Origin: Hemibagrus wyckioides
Taxonomy: Eukaryota > Chordata > Actinopteri > Siluriformes > Bagridae
Assembly: GCF_019097595.1 (NCBI RefSeq)
Contig: NC_080710.1
Span: 15,158,280 to 15,222,279, forward strand
Direction: 5' to 3'
Length of the DNA: 64,000 nt
Position 1 is the stretch's first letter. The number at the start of each line of letters is the position of its first letter. The notes beneath the pieces are model-generated. The model did no database searches and was not told the DNA's origin. It saw only the letters and a list, made by a program, of their open reading frames with translations. The translations under genes were made by a program, and so were the position numbers. Of this stretch, positions 1-11,409 are shown piece by piece.

Positions 1-887
1 TGGAAAGTGAAGAGAATCAAGCCAACAAAAACAAGGAAAACTTTCACATCCCTCTGTTGTCAGAGCAAAGATTTCAAAACCAGGCACTGTTGAACTGTAT
101 GCAGTTAAAATGCCTTTATTTTAATGGCTGAAAAGTCACCTGATACACCAACAGGTAATGTGGATTATATAAAGTAACCTAAGTAAGTGAATTTTTAAAA
201 ATCTAATAAAAAAAAACATGCATTGAACTGCCATTCATCCTAGATTGTACTGGTCTTCATTAAGCATGCAAATGATACTTTTTTAAAGCACTTACCATTT
301 TATTTTAAAATGTAGATACATTACTGTTTCTTCACTATTGGACTGTATAAACACAAAGGCCACAACACAGAACTTCAAAGCTCATTTCTGTCCAAATATG
401 CACATTTAGCTAGGTATGAACAATCAAATCAGATCATTAACTAACACTCGTAAGTGCTTAGCTATAAGCATCTAGCTGTGAAAACTCAAGTGGAGAAAAA
501 TACCTCAAAAATTCTCCGTGTAATCACAAACACTTGGCATCATGTCAATATTTAAAGAGTCAATTCATGTCATTACTGAGAGCACTTTCTGAATAAACAC
601 TACAGTAATGAACTAGCTTTTAGTAAATACAGTTTTAGCTGTGATGGTAATAGAAGACAGTACATAACTGGTAAGGACTGTTTACTTTAATACCCTTTCT
701 GGGTTTTTATTTTTTCAGTAACCGGAGGTATAAAATCAAACTGAACTCTTCTATACACTACAGTATACAAGAAAAAAAAACTGAAAGAAAGCTGAAAAAA
801 AATATTAAGGACAACAAAGAAGAACTTGGAAAGTAGTTCAGGCAATAATCCACTTCACAATCATCTTTTCTATTCTTTGTGACAGTT
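1..887 (-). other. Candidate 3' UTR of a minus-strand gene
   Basis: AT-rich DNA lying directly downstream, on the minus strand, of the possible last coding exon at 888-980. Read on the minus strand it contains AATAAA polyadenylation signals at about 707-712, 298-303 and 115-120, so a 3' UTR of roughly 200-800 bases is possible. No repeat family or conserved frame was recognised here. The assignment depends entirely on the neighbouring exon being real, and AATAAA is common by chance in AT-rich DNA. Confidence 0.3.
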
Positions 888-980
888 TCAGAAGCTAAAT
901 TGAGAAACAGACTCTTTTTCTTTCGCGGGACTAAATGACACCTGGCCCATTTTCAGCCGCTTTTCCTCTTGCAGTCTCTC
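888..980 (-). CDS. Candidate terminal coding exon, unknown protein
   Basis: On the minus strand an acceptor CTAG (AG at 982-981) is followed by a 30-codon frame ending in TGA at 890-888. The peptide starts ERLQEEKRLKMGQVSF and ends SVSQFSF. It is charged, looks helical or coiled-coil in its first half, and looks like a real protein tail rather than random translation. A stop in the same frame immediately upstream fits an exon edge. A stronger-looking acceptor (TTTGATTTAG) sits ten bases further upstream; it would force another frame giving a shorter tail ending in NGPGVI. I do not recognise the family. No other exon of such a gene was found up to 28 kb, so the last intron would be long or the call is wrong. 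Confidence 0.3.
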   Translation of the reverse strand, partial: ERLQEEKRLKMGQVSFSPAKEKESVSQFSF

Positions 981-1211
981 CTAGTCTATCTAAATCAAAC
1001 AGCAAAGGTTAGTGTAGCAATAACACAATAACACTACATCTGTTCATTAAAAAGTGGATGAAAATCAGACATTTTAAAAAGAGTGAATGGATTACAGAGC
1101 TGCGAGAAGGTATTTTGGTGAAGCTTTAGTGTGGTCTAAATACACTGAAATAAAATCCATTGAGTACTAGACTACATCTAATTCATATCACCGATAACTA
1201 AAATCTAGGTA

Positions 1212-1794
1212 CAGTGGAACCTCAGCATATGAATTTAATTTGTTCTGGAGACGAGTTCTTAAGGCGAAAAATTTGTATTGTGAAAAAATTTTCCGATAAG
1301 AAACAAAGTAAATGCAGATAATTCGTTTCAGCCACCCAAAAATATTACCAATATTACCAATACTAAGCGTATGTAAACTGTTTACAAAGAACTGACCTAA
1401 CCCAAGCATTCCATGACAAGGTTCTTCACAGGAAGTCATGCCACCAAGCTTGGACTAAAAATATAACAGAGCACCCACACCACCAATCTGCCAACAAAAA
1501 AATATGTGAAAAATCACGTAGCTTCTGAACGCATGCTGAAGGCAACGTTGGTATTGTAGGTTGTAGTCTTTTGAAACAGCTTTCCCTAATTGAAAAAATA
1601 GATTTTTGCTTGGCTTTCCAATGACGAAAACAAGTTTTGAATGCCTCCCAGATGTACACGCAACTTAGCAGGAATTCAGTTCAGTTCGTTCGTATGCTGG
1701 AAATGCGTCGTATGCCGATGCAAATTTCTTGCACAGTTTCAATTCTTAAGCGAGTTCTTAAGTCATTCATATGCTGAGGTTCCACTTTATACTG
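1212..1794. mobile_element. MITE of Tc1/mariner/pogo type, TA-flanked
   Basis: The left end CAGTGGAACCTCAGCATATG and the right end (same sequence on the opposite strand, with about 7 extra bases after CAGT) form terminal inverted repeats of about 24 bases. A TA dinucleotide lies at each border (1210-1211 and 1795-1796), the signature of Tc1/mariner superfamily insertion. Subterminal copies of CGAGTTCTTAAG are also present. The 583-bp element has no usable transposase; open frames inside are short and end by translating the inverted repeat, so it is non-autonomous. The superfamily call rests on TIR plus TA. The exact family is unknown to me. Confidence 0.8.
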
Positions 1795-1796
1795 TA

Positions 1797-2585
1797 ACAT
1801 TCATTTTGCTCCTAAATGGTTCATCCTGAAAATATGTCTAAATTGCTGGCTTCCTGGAGTAATATAAGGCCTCCTTGCTATTCTAAGGACAAATCTAAAG
1901 CGATAATTTGATTTGATACACACGTTTATAATGTTACTCTTAGAAGTAATGTTGCTTTGTGTATTTGTACTTGTTTACTTTTATTGTTTTACATGTCTTG
2001 GGATATAAAGGATTGTGGTCTATTACGTATTGTGCAGCACAATAAATAAGAGCTAAAAACTACACAAATAAAGATTTTTATTAATATAACCATAGCAAAG
2101 ACGGGTTATTCTAAAACACTCAGCTTCAGGATTATCTAGAAATGAATTAAATATTTATTCATATGGTGGTAAATAAGGTACAAAATAAAGTACACAAAAT
2201 ATATTACATAGTGCCACCATATGTCAAAAAAAGAGCTCAGGGTATTTGTTGACATGTTGTCTGTTAGTGAGGCACGGCAGGTGCAGCGACTCTCAAAGGC
2301 ATTCAGTTTGGTACAATTAAGCAGCAGTAATTTCACTGGTGGTATTTTGGTGCTCCTGTTCTGGGGCTCTGCTGTACTGATGCTGTGACTGTAGCACTTG
2401 CAGAAGCCCTGTTTTCCCCTTGGGACCGCAGTCAGTCCAGCTTCAGCTTTCTGTCAGCACAATTCTCACAATAGCGTCTGATTGCACATGCATAGAATTG
2501 AGACATTGGTGGTGATGGAGCTACAGGAAGGCCAGTGAGGAGACATAGCTGGGAGAATCTGATTATGCTGTCATGTGACCCTGAG
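1797..2585. other. Gene-free AT-rich spacer
   Basis: Nothing clearly functional was seen. Short open frames on the minus strand (2136-2336, and the non-repeat tail of 2432-2713) have no recognisable domain and no convincing splice signals. Confidence 0.6.
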
Positions 2586-2588
2586 AGT

Positions 2589-2611
2589 GTGCACACACAC
2601 ACGCACACACA

Positions 2612-2645
<34 letters not shown>

Positions 2646-2895
2646 GACACACACACACACACATGCACACACACACACAGATGTGCTCTATCTCTCTCTC
2701 TCTCTCTCTCCATCTCTCTCTCTCACACACACACACACATTCAACACACACACACATATGTGCCCTCTCTCTCTCTCTCTGTCTCACACACACACACAAC
2801 ACACATATGTGCCCTCTCTCTCTCTCTCTCTCTCTCGCTCTCTTTCTCTCACACACACACACACACACACAGCACACACACACATGCACACATGC
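2589..2895. repeat. Compound CA/CT microsatellite with higher-order units
   Basis: Alternating blocks of (CA)n and (CT)n for about 300 bases. The junction string CATATGTGCCCTCTCTC occurs twice (near 2755 and 2807), with a related ATGTGCTCTATCTC near 2680. The array therefore has a higher-order unit of about 50-80 bases rather than being a simple dinucleotide run. The long open frames on both strands here (up to about 186 codons) are low-complexity His-Thr, Ser-Leu, Cys-Val or Arg-Glu repeats and are artefacts. Confidence 0.95.
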
Positions 2896-3354
2896 ACAAA
2901 GCACTAAATTATATACCTGTGAAGCCAGCCACCTGCATCTTTTCTAACTGTTGCTCATGCTGTATGACAGGGCAGTGGAGGAAAGTGTTATCTGCCCTTT
3001 TTTCCAAACAGTTGGTTTGTGTCACTGTGATTGAGAGGAAAGAGAGTGTATACCATTCCCCTCACCCAGAAAGCGCTGCCAAGTTTGCACACTAGGACTC
3101 CCAGACACACATGGCTGTGGCATCGTCACATTTTGAACTCACAGTCTCTGAATGACTGCATCTGGCCCACATACCACCATAAAATGACCCAAATGAACTC
3201 ATCTGAATCTGGCTGCCAGAACAGAGCCATAAGTCAGCCTTGATGAGACAGAATCTCTGTCAATATATTTTAGGACTAACAGTTATAGGTCTTCAGTCAT
3301 CACTTGTGGACCTTCCTATTCAGCTCACTACACAATATTTCAGTTGTTTAACTC

Positions 3355-4287
3355 ATGACAACTCATATTGTCATATGTAAAGATGGATTCCTTTTTCAAT
3401 AAACCATTAAACATTGTGTGGATTTAGATGCATGTTTTGCACCATCTGAAGATCAAACCATGACCCAGTTGTGACTTTATGGCAGTTGTAGATTTTCATT
3501 TCAAATCTCCTGGTACTTCATGGAGTCCATGAAGGGATGTATGCTAGCAAAGTTCTCAAGGCATTTGAAGTTGAAAAACAGTTCAATATCACATTTCCTC
3601 CGCTGCACTTAACTGTGGGGATTAGGTCTTTTTCTGTTTAAACATCCTTGTTTTTGATGCCAAAAAGCTCTTTTTTTTATTTGACCACTGAACCTAGTTC
3701 CAGTCATGTTCCAGTAATGTCTACTGAAACCAAGTGAGTTTACATATGCAGTTCTGAGGAAAAAAAAGTCTTCTGGCATAGCTTCAAAATAGTTTCCTCC
3801 AACTGTGATGCTTGAATAAATTTTTGCCTCTCTGACCATCCTTTCCTGAGCATGAGAGCTAAAGACACTTGCATCCTCTTCCAGGAAGGTTAAATGCAGC
3901 TTAATCTTCTAAATTATTGCCCTTAAAGTTGATATGGCCATTTTCAGGCTTGTTATTTTTTTAATCACTTTTATATATACTTTTGCATTATTTGTGTATT
4001 GTGTAAAGTTCCCCATATTGCTGAACCACTGTGGGAATCTGGCCTTCATGTCATGACCTATCCCTAGAGTCTCTGTGAACTTAAATAAGTAACACAAAAA
4101 TTGGAACATACTTTAGTTTTTTATTATTATTATTATTTAATTAGCATTTATTTACTTCAAGCTCCGAATCTTTCACATTTTAACTGTGAAAGAAATTATT
4201 AAATCTTTAATCTAATCAACCACAAAGACATAGCTTTATTGTAAACCCATTTTTACAGAGGCTGCCAACAATTTTAGAGCTGACTGT
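3355..4287 (-). pseudogene. Decayed Tc1-like transposon
   Basis: Minus-strand remnant of a Tc1-like element. Its 5' inverted-repeat end is at 4287 (minus-strand start like TACAGTCAGCTCTAAAATTG, the usual TACAGT..CCAAAATTATTGGCA type of TIR). The transposase region between about 3840 and 3610 still reads YWNMTGTRFSGQIKKRAFWH, in place of the usual W..VLWSDE.K.ELFGH catalytic segment, but it is shifted and the acidic catalytic residue is lost. Downstream, 3560-3380 matches the later transposase region at DNA level (DSMKYQEI). Many frameshifts and stops are present. The left (3') terminus was not located, so that boundary is approximate. It is inactive. Confidence 0.75.
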
Positions 4288-4400
4288 AGATACAAGTAAT
4301 TCAGCAGATGCCTTAGATACAGTAAATGCATTTTCCAGAAAGTTTGATAGTCTATAGACAAAATGTACTAATTGTGCTGATAGACAGGGATACTGACTGA

Positions 4401-4724
4401 GGGTGGCTTAGTGCTTAGCACATTTATCTCGCACCTTAGGGGTTTGATTCCAGCCTCCACCTTATGTGTATGTTCTCGCTGTGCTTCGGGGGTTTCTTCT
4501 AGGCACTTGGGTTTCCTCGCCCATCCCAAAGACATGCGTTGTAGGTCGATTGGCATCTCTAAATTGTCCATAGTGTGTGAATGGGTGTGTGATTGTGCCC
4601 TGTGATGGGTGGGTACCCTAACCAGAGTGTCTCCTGTCTTGTGTACTGCATCCTCTTGGACAGACTCCAGGTTTCATGTGACCCTGTGTACGTTAATGAG
4701 TACAGAAAATGCATTGATGTATGG
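4401..4724 (+). mobile_element. Fish SINE (V-SINE/DANA-like core)
   Basis: The order of recognisable blocks is a tRNA-like head (GGTGGCTTAGTGCTTAGCAC, then GGTTTGATTCC as B box), a core with TGTTCTCGCTGTGCTTCGGG and CCAAAGACATGC, then TAAATTGTCCATAGTGTGTG, and a tail near TACAGAAAATGCATTGATG. This matches the widespread teleost SINE core from memory. Copies at 14.0 kb (reverse) and 21.8 kb, and a more diverged one at 24.2 kb, share the same order of blocks. It is diverged and has no obvious target duplication. Confidence 0.8.
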
Positions 4725-5518
4725 ACTTCTTGACTTAGGCATCAAATAAATCCTCTTCCAAAAGATGTAATGTTTTTTAATGTGTTTTGAAGGCCCAGCG
4801 AAGATACCCATTAAATAAGTGTTATGTGAATTCTACTGAGAGCGCCTTAGTTAAACACTAGCATTAGTATTCCCATATATCCTGCTTCCCCACAGAATTT
4901 AATGACATTGCTTTATGTGAGACTTAATCGAGCTTTATACCTAGGATCATTGGGTCTCTATGTTCCAACTTTTAGTGGCAGCTTGCTTGTTTCTGTTTGA
5001 TTATTATGGATTTGCCCCTGATAACCCTGCATGTGTGCCTCTGTCTGTTCTGTTCATTCTGATTTAGAATCTTGGAAAAGGCTAAATAAAACAACTCTAC
5101 ACACGTATCCCACTGCCATCCATTACAATAGCTCAAATGTGGAAGTCTGCAGTCTCTCTCTTGATAGCTCTGTGTTGTTGCCTTCAAAGTGAGAAAAATG
5201 GGGGGAAAACATATGCGGCAGTTCCAGCTGAGTGAGCTGTTTATTTTCAAGCATTTCAAAAACTCCCCCTTTGTGAACATTGTTTATGTTTGTCAGCTCC
5301 AGATGGTGTATCTTCTGCCTCCAGCCTCCTCTCTGAACTCGAACCACAGGAAGGGTCTTTCACCCTCACATATAGGATACTCTATTAATCTTGTGAGCAT
5401 TATTATTACTGAATAGCATGCTTTCATTTATGAGAGTTTTTCTGAAATGGAAAAAATCAGAGACATTTTCATTTTTGGTTGTAATATTCTGTATTTGTGC
5501 TGTAGCAAAGACTTTCTG

Positions 5519-5597
<79 letters not shown>

Positions 5598-6490
5598 TCA
5601 GTGAAGCATTTTGCATTTATGCTGAATCCACAATGACTCTAAAATTCCTTTATACCTGCATATTTGGAATTTTCATGCCTCTATTGATTTGAGGATTATA
5701 GTTTGTCACTTTGAATTGGGAAAGTACAGTATCTTACTTCGGCATGCATGAAATCGAATATGTATTAGGCTGACACTAAGCATAGCTAGGAGTTGTTTAC
5801 TTACAAAAAAAATGCATATATCATCCAAAGCATCATTTTGTTCTGTGAATATATGTCTAGAATTCCAGTTTGAAAGAAAATGTTTACCAGTTGTGACTCA
5901 TCCACAGAAGCAGGTGGGGCCTTACATCTTCTGTGAGTCTTCATTTACAATTATATACATATTCACTTCCATTTAAATACTAATTATCCCTTTTAAGTGA
6001 CTGACTATTTAAAACATGGTGCTATTTGACAGATTAGACAGAGTTCCACTGACCTCTGTAGATCATGAGGCAGTGTGCTAACTGCCCTGTTCTGTGCCAT
6101 AGTTATTACTGCACCAAGTGGTCAAAAATGGGAACTACAACAAGCACTAATAGAGGCCCATGAGTGCAGGAATCCTGCTGCACTGTGCTTACTCTATGAG
6201 CATTTTCAAAGGAGGAAGTGCAGTGGACAGGACAGTTATGTTCATATATAAGAAACAGGGACCTTATTTCCAACACAAGGGCTGTTAAAAGGTAAAAGAA
6301 TGTGTCTGCCTTTCCGTTGCACACATTTTGGGGCTAGTTTCAGGTCTTTTGGGTTTCTGAAGTGTGGAAAATTTTGCTGAAACCTGACAAATCTGGTTAT
6401 TCATATTAACTCTGTTATGTGCTCCTCACTAAGGAAGGGAAAGACATCTGCCGTATCAAACACAGTGAAAAGAGGTTTATCTAAAGCAGG
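4725..6490. other. Gene-free spacer
   Basis: Apart from the AT microsatellite at 5521-5594 nothing is recognised. Short open frames near 4972-5416 and 6106-6324 overlap on both strands, lack domain features, and are treated as chance. Confidence 0.6.
5520..5594. repeat. (AT)37 microsatellite
   Basis: Pure AT dinucleotide run of about 74 bases, self-complementary and able to extrude a cruciform. Similar pure AT runs lie at 34.6 and 43.6 kb. Confidence 0.97.
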
Positions 6491-6492
6491 AG

Positions 6493-6690
6493 TGTTTACA
6501 CTTATCTGGAAAAAGACCTCTGTTGGTGCAGGTTTTCATTCCAGCGAAGCAGAAGCCACATGTCAATGTGCTGAAAGCCAAGATCAACTAATGAAACTAG
6601 TGGAATCAGGTCTGACTCCTGCTTGATTGGAGTGAAAACCTGCACCCACAAACCTGCACCCTTTGTGGATAAGATTGATCTAAAGCCACT
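6493..6690. repeat. Palindromic fish interspersed repeat (MITE-like)
   Basis: The left arm contains GGTGCAGGTTTTCATTCCAG and the right arm, on the other strand, contains GGTGCAGGTTTTCACTCCAA. Outer segments CTTATCTGG and CTTATCCAC are also inverted copies. The arms are about 60-70 bases around a core including AAGATCAACTAATGAAACTAG. The right arm has a small duplication of AACCTGCACCC. I recall this sequence as a repeated element in many fish genomes, but do not know its formal class. Confidence 0.65.
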
Positions 6691-8019
6691 CAAATCAAGC
6701 TACTAGACTGTATGCCTGAGGGCTGTATGTTGTCGATTCTCAACCACCTTTATAAGGGTTATGATAAAAATTCCCTAGATTGTAGCCTATCGCAGAAGTC
6801 ATATGGGTGAGGCGTGAAAGCCTCTTGACTGAAATTATGTTTATTTTATCTGGATAAGAATCTTATCCTGCTCCACCAAATTCAATGGACAATGCCACTG
6901 CTGATATTTACAGTTTACTTGTGGCTATTAATCAACTTGCTCTGCCTTTATTTAAGCATGCTCACATGGAACAGTCTGCATATAAGCATGTATATATGTC
7001 AAAATGCTGAGATTAGATTTTTTTTTTTTTGTTTGGCTCTGTCACAAGTGGTATACCTTCAGATGAAGCTGACTAACATGCATACATTTTGCCTGATCAT
7101 GAAATTCACTTAAAATATATAAACCATCTTCTCAAGGAAATATTCTGTTTTGTCTGTGTAAAAAAAAGAGGATGTTCAAGTTTAAGCCCTATAAAATTAT
7201 TTTAACAAATTGCCTCTTCTCATTAACATAATACCATATTTAGACTCCAGATCATTCAGATTTTATTTATCTTTAGGGATCCACCTAAGAGACTGAATTA
7301 GAGAGAATCTATGAGAAATGAACTATTTATCACACTTCTGAGTTTCAAGATGCAGCCTATCAGCTATTTAGTGTAATCTCTGCAACTGGCAATTTAACCA
7401 CTTTTATTTCCACTAAATAAATAACCACCAAATTAATCAAGTGTTCTACAGAATTATTGAAATTAGCTCTGAATTGAAATACATGATGCGAGCATGTCTT
7501 TCAGAAATGTAGATTATAGCCCTATTAGATGCATTTTGTGCTCTGGAAGCATAAATTGCAATATTGGTTGTGAATGTAACATGCTTACTTCCCCCTTTTT
7601 TGTATACTTTTTTTCCTCCTCACAAACAGATGCTTGTGTATGCTATGTGGAGCATTCCATAAGGATTTTGGTTGAAAGAAAATCCACAACTCCATCCAGG
7701 AAAGTATTTAAAGACATTTATTCAGTTAGAGTTTCTGAATAAGTGATAATATGCCAACATAAATGCCAATCTCAGACACTCTACTGTAATACTTTTTCCT
7801 TTCCACATTGTGTACTCAAATATCAGCAGATTAAAGTAAACTCATCTTCTGTCTAATCTTTGCTGTCTTTCATGATGTTGAATTTTGCCACATGGCCTAG
7901 CAGACATTTAATGGGACATTTACTGAGAGTGACACAGTCTTCAGTAATATGATGTGCCATTTAGTGAAGTAATTAAAGCCTTTATAGGGCAATCACATGG
8001 TGTGTGTATCCTGTTCTTT
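6691..8019. other. Gene-free AT-rich spacer
   Basis: No repeat, domain or splice-supported exon recognised. Short open frames (6892-7113 and 7494-7742) have no features of protein-coding sequence. Confidence 0.6.
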
Positions 8020-8215
8020 ATATTTAATGTAGCTCCTCGGGCTTCATAAGACCTCCAGTCTCCATAAGTTCCTTTACCCCCTCCAACGTGCCTGGGCCCC
8101 TTCCATTTGCTCTTCATTATTTAGGGTAATTTTCTGACTGGCTTGGAGCTATGCCAGCACCCCAAAACCTCTCTAATGGGAAGTGTATAATGGAGGCAGC
8201 AGTGTATATGGATAA
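8020..8215. promoter_or_regulatory. Candidate conserved non-coding element
   Basis: A balanced-composition, repeat-free block standing out from AT-rich flanks. It has pyrimidine-rich and CCTGGGCCCC segments, ATTATTTAGGGTAATTTTC and CTCTAATGG homeodomain-like sites. This is a judgement from composition only; conservation cannot be measured here. Confidence 0.2.
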
Positions 8216-10015
8216 AAGCAGCGTCTAAAAGAACAGAGGGTTGTACTGTTACTACTTGCTCCATCTAAACAGGTTTGAATTTGACTTTTATTATTATGGC
8301 TATTATTGCCATACTGTAAAGTTCAAACTGTTTCTAGACTTGTTAATGTGCAAATCCTAATAATTAGCACATTCGTAGTGTGATAGACAAACAATAAAAG
8401 TGTTAAGGCTAATATCTGATATGTTCAGCCATGTGCTGCCCTGAGGCTCAGATGTTTTACAGCCAACATGCTGGGTTAGATTTAGGGCAATCATTTTTGC
8501 TTTAACTGCATGACAAGCAGAGCTGAGCTCCAGTGCTATAATTTGATGGAAATGTAAAATATAGCATGGCATAATGGTAATAATAATAATAAAGATGATG
8601 TAATTCAGTTTCACAATGCTTTATAGAGAAATACTTTCAGTTCAAAATTGTAAGATGTATTTGCTCAGTCAGGGCAACTGCTGCTGGCTGCTGGGTTCAA
8701 TTTGGTAAACTGAAACCATAAGGGCTGGCCATGGAACTGTGGTTAAATTACGCCCCCAGGACAAACACATATATACATAGCAAATGTTTAAATCACATTT
8801 AAACCATATAACACATACATTGAACAGTAGAGTTCCCACATTGCTGGGACCTATAAAAGAAGTATAGCTCACCCTCCTTTTGCTGAATCCCAATTTAACC
8901 TCAGAGCATGTTCATGCATGATGCAAATTTAATGACTTGGGGGTCTTAGGAAAAGAGATGAAGGGGCCCATCTCTAATGCAGTCTGCCCACTTTTTCTCC
9001 TTATTAGTCTAAAACATCAGGCCTACTTGTATAAAAAATTCTCACTCCTTACCGCATCTACTGGGTAGAAGATCTGCTGCACAGCTATTTCATCTTTGAT
9101 GAAAGGATTATATGTTCAGCATAATTAAGGAAATAATGAATTTAACGACCCAGTCTACTAAAATCCCTGCACTTATTCTTGCTCTTTTGCTTAGACTCAT
9201 TGGGCTGCAGTTTATGTTTGTAGTTTATCTGCTGTTCACTTCTTTCTCACTTTCTCCATCTTAATTAAACACACTTTCTTTCCCCGTATTAATTAAGTCT
9301 TTCTTCTAATTTTTTCCACAGTTATCATTTAAATAATGTTAATGTGGCTAGCAGGACTGCTATCAGGCATATTTGATGAGGACCATGGAGAGGATGAAAT
9401 GAGCTAACACTAGTAAATGCAGCAACTATTACAGTATATTTCTATTACCTACTGGCTGCTTCACTTGTGCTAGAATCAGCAGAATGTTTAGTCTTTTAGA
9501 AGAAAATGGAGGCTTTTAGAGTTTGGCAACAAATGTTTTACTTCCCTCTCTTCCACACTTTGTAAACTTTCTTTCATTTGCTCTAATTTTTCTATTTCCA
9601 AGTACTTATGAATGTACATCAATACTGTGCAGCACAACCACACATCAACAGTACTGAAAATAATTGCTTTTACAGAAAGTATGAAGAAAAACGTCAATAC
9701 ATATAGCTAATTTAGGGAATTTATGGGGCCCTTGGCAATTGCCTAGCTTTGCCACTAATTAAGTCCACCCCTGTTCTAGATGTGCTTAATAACCCCGAGG
9801 TCCTATCAGTGCTCAGAAATGTTTAATAATAAGGATAAATAACCTTTTACAAACAATGCATCAGAATGGAATATTTGCATAGTTCCATAAGTAAACATAA
9901 TCTAAAAACCTCCATCGATTGCTAATGGATTAGGGTTTTGCAAACAGTGAGATTGTATATTATGATTAATTTAATAATTAATAGAGAGGATATAATTTGA
10001 AATCAGTTTCACCCC
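8216..10015. other. Gene-free spacer with TAATTAA-rich block
   Basis: No gene seen. The part at 9130-9400 holds several homeodomain-type sites (CTTAATTAAAC and TATTAATTAAG) and could be regulatory. The phrase near 9724-9775 (GGGGCCCTTGGCAATTGCC) looks like the edge of an old fish repeat. The 8357-8614 and 8669-8893 minus-strand frames show no domain. Confidence 0.5.
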
Positions 10016-10019
10016 AGTG

Positions 10020-10460
10020 CCTGTAAAACCAGCTATAGCTTTTTTATTATGCAGCTCCTTCAAGAGCTCAGTCTATTTGGTGTGAGTAATGGAGTAATTT
10101 GAAATTCAGGCCACTGTCAGCCTTCTCTAATACAGGCGATTGGGTGAGCTGCAATTTACACATCTCCAGCCAGTTGTCTTGATAATGACAGTGAGGCCTT
10201 AAGCAAGGATGGTGCTTAAAGTTCCTGCCATTCTGATTTGTAGCTCCGATTTCCACTCTGCTTATTATCCATTTGGAATTAGCAGCGTTTTGGCACATTG
10301 CCACAGACAGTGTCAGTAAACAGTGGCTTGCTTCAGGAGCCATTTGATGCAGCGCACGCGATCAATAACTGTTTCGTCAGAAATGGAGCTCATCAATCAG
10401 AATCTGAACATAACGTCATTTTCACTGTGAAAGTGAGCGGACTGAGTCTGATTGTGTGCT
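10020..10460. promoter_or_regulatory. Candidate conserved non-coding element
   Basis: Repeat-free sequence with TTTTATTATGCAGCTCC, GAGTAATGGAGTAATTTG, CTTATTATCC and GATCAATAAC motifs. These resemble HOX/POU/SOX-type binding sites clustered as in vertebrate developmental enhancers. Open frames on both strands (10068-10343 minus, 10298-10492 plus) have no protein-family features, which fits a non-coding element. Confidence 0.25.
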
Positions 10461-10715
10461 CTGCAGCTGAATGGATCACATTTCTGCTATGATTTGAATC
10501 ATTATAAGAAGCTGATAGCCATGTGTTTTAAATCTGCATATCTGAATGAATTAATTAAAATGCTTTTTCATGGAGTGTCATTTGTCTGATACAGTAGCAT
10601 CACATCATAGGCAAAAGTGAGTGGACTGTGACCTGCAGAAATAGAGAACTGTATCTCTGTAGACAGAAACTTTCCTGCATGTAAACTGCATGTTCCAAGC
10701 CACTTGCTTGTAGAC

Positions 10716-10720
<5 letters not shown>

Positions 10721-10751
<31 letters not shown>
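10721..10751. repeat. (CA)15 microsatellite
   Basis: Pure CA run. It makes a CVCVCV stretch inside a 159-codon minus-strand frame, which is therefore an artefact. Confidence 0.95.
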
Positions 10752-10755
<4 letters not shown>

Positions 10756-11187
10756 TCAGAAAATACATCTTTCAGCTGCAGCAGAGGAAGGTGCAGGTGG
10801 AAGCTGGCACTGTGCATGTGCAAGCTCCTGCCAGGCTGATAGCTCTGAAAGCTGCAACTAAAGCTCAGGTGCCACAGCCTACCTGAAAACTTAAGGTTTT
10901 TTAAAATATCTATCAACAACTTGACAATGAATCTATTAAGCTTTATGCAATGTTCTACTAAGTTCATGCTGTGTTCTTTCAAAAGCAAACAGGATAAGCA
11001 GAAATGTTGTAACACTGTTATTGTGTCAGCAAGTATCAGGCCACAAGAAGATTCTCGATGCGTGATCACCTGACACACTGTCATTGAGAAACTTCATAAA
11101 TCTACAGTCTGGGCTAAAAGCAAATCAGCCCCAGCATCACATCTTCATACCATTCTGTGTATTTTATTAACATTCACTGATAGACAG

Positions 11188-11213
11188 AGGGGGTAGGGGT
11201 GAGGGGGTAGGGG
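11188..11213 (+). other. G-quadruplex-capable G tracts
   Basis: Four runs of four to five G separated by TA, TGA and TA. This fits the G4 pattern G3+N1-7 repeated four times. The surrounding DNA is AT-rich, so the tract stands out. Confidence 0.7.
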
Positions 11214-11409
11214 CTTGCTAACCCATTTATACTAGTCATCATTGTGTGTATTACTGCATAGTCTGCCTTGAAGATGAATCGTCATTGAAAATGTGCTTGT
11301 CTTTCCATTCAGCCAGGCCTAAGTAGATCTGCTTGAAAGTATATAATAATATTCCAGTTCAATAACTGCATATTTTCTGCAAACCTAAACAAAAAGCTTC
11401 TCTCTTTTT

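Noticed and set aside
2535..3095. 186-codon plus-strand frame
   Set aside because: Made almost wholly of CA/CT microsatellite translation (His-Thr and Ser-Leu repeats).
10605..11084. 159-codon minus-strand frame
   Set aside because: Contains a (CA)15-derived Cys-Val run; no domain and no splice or promoter support.
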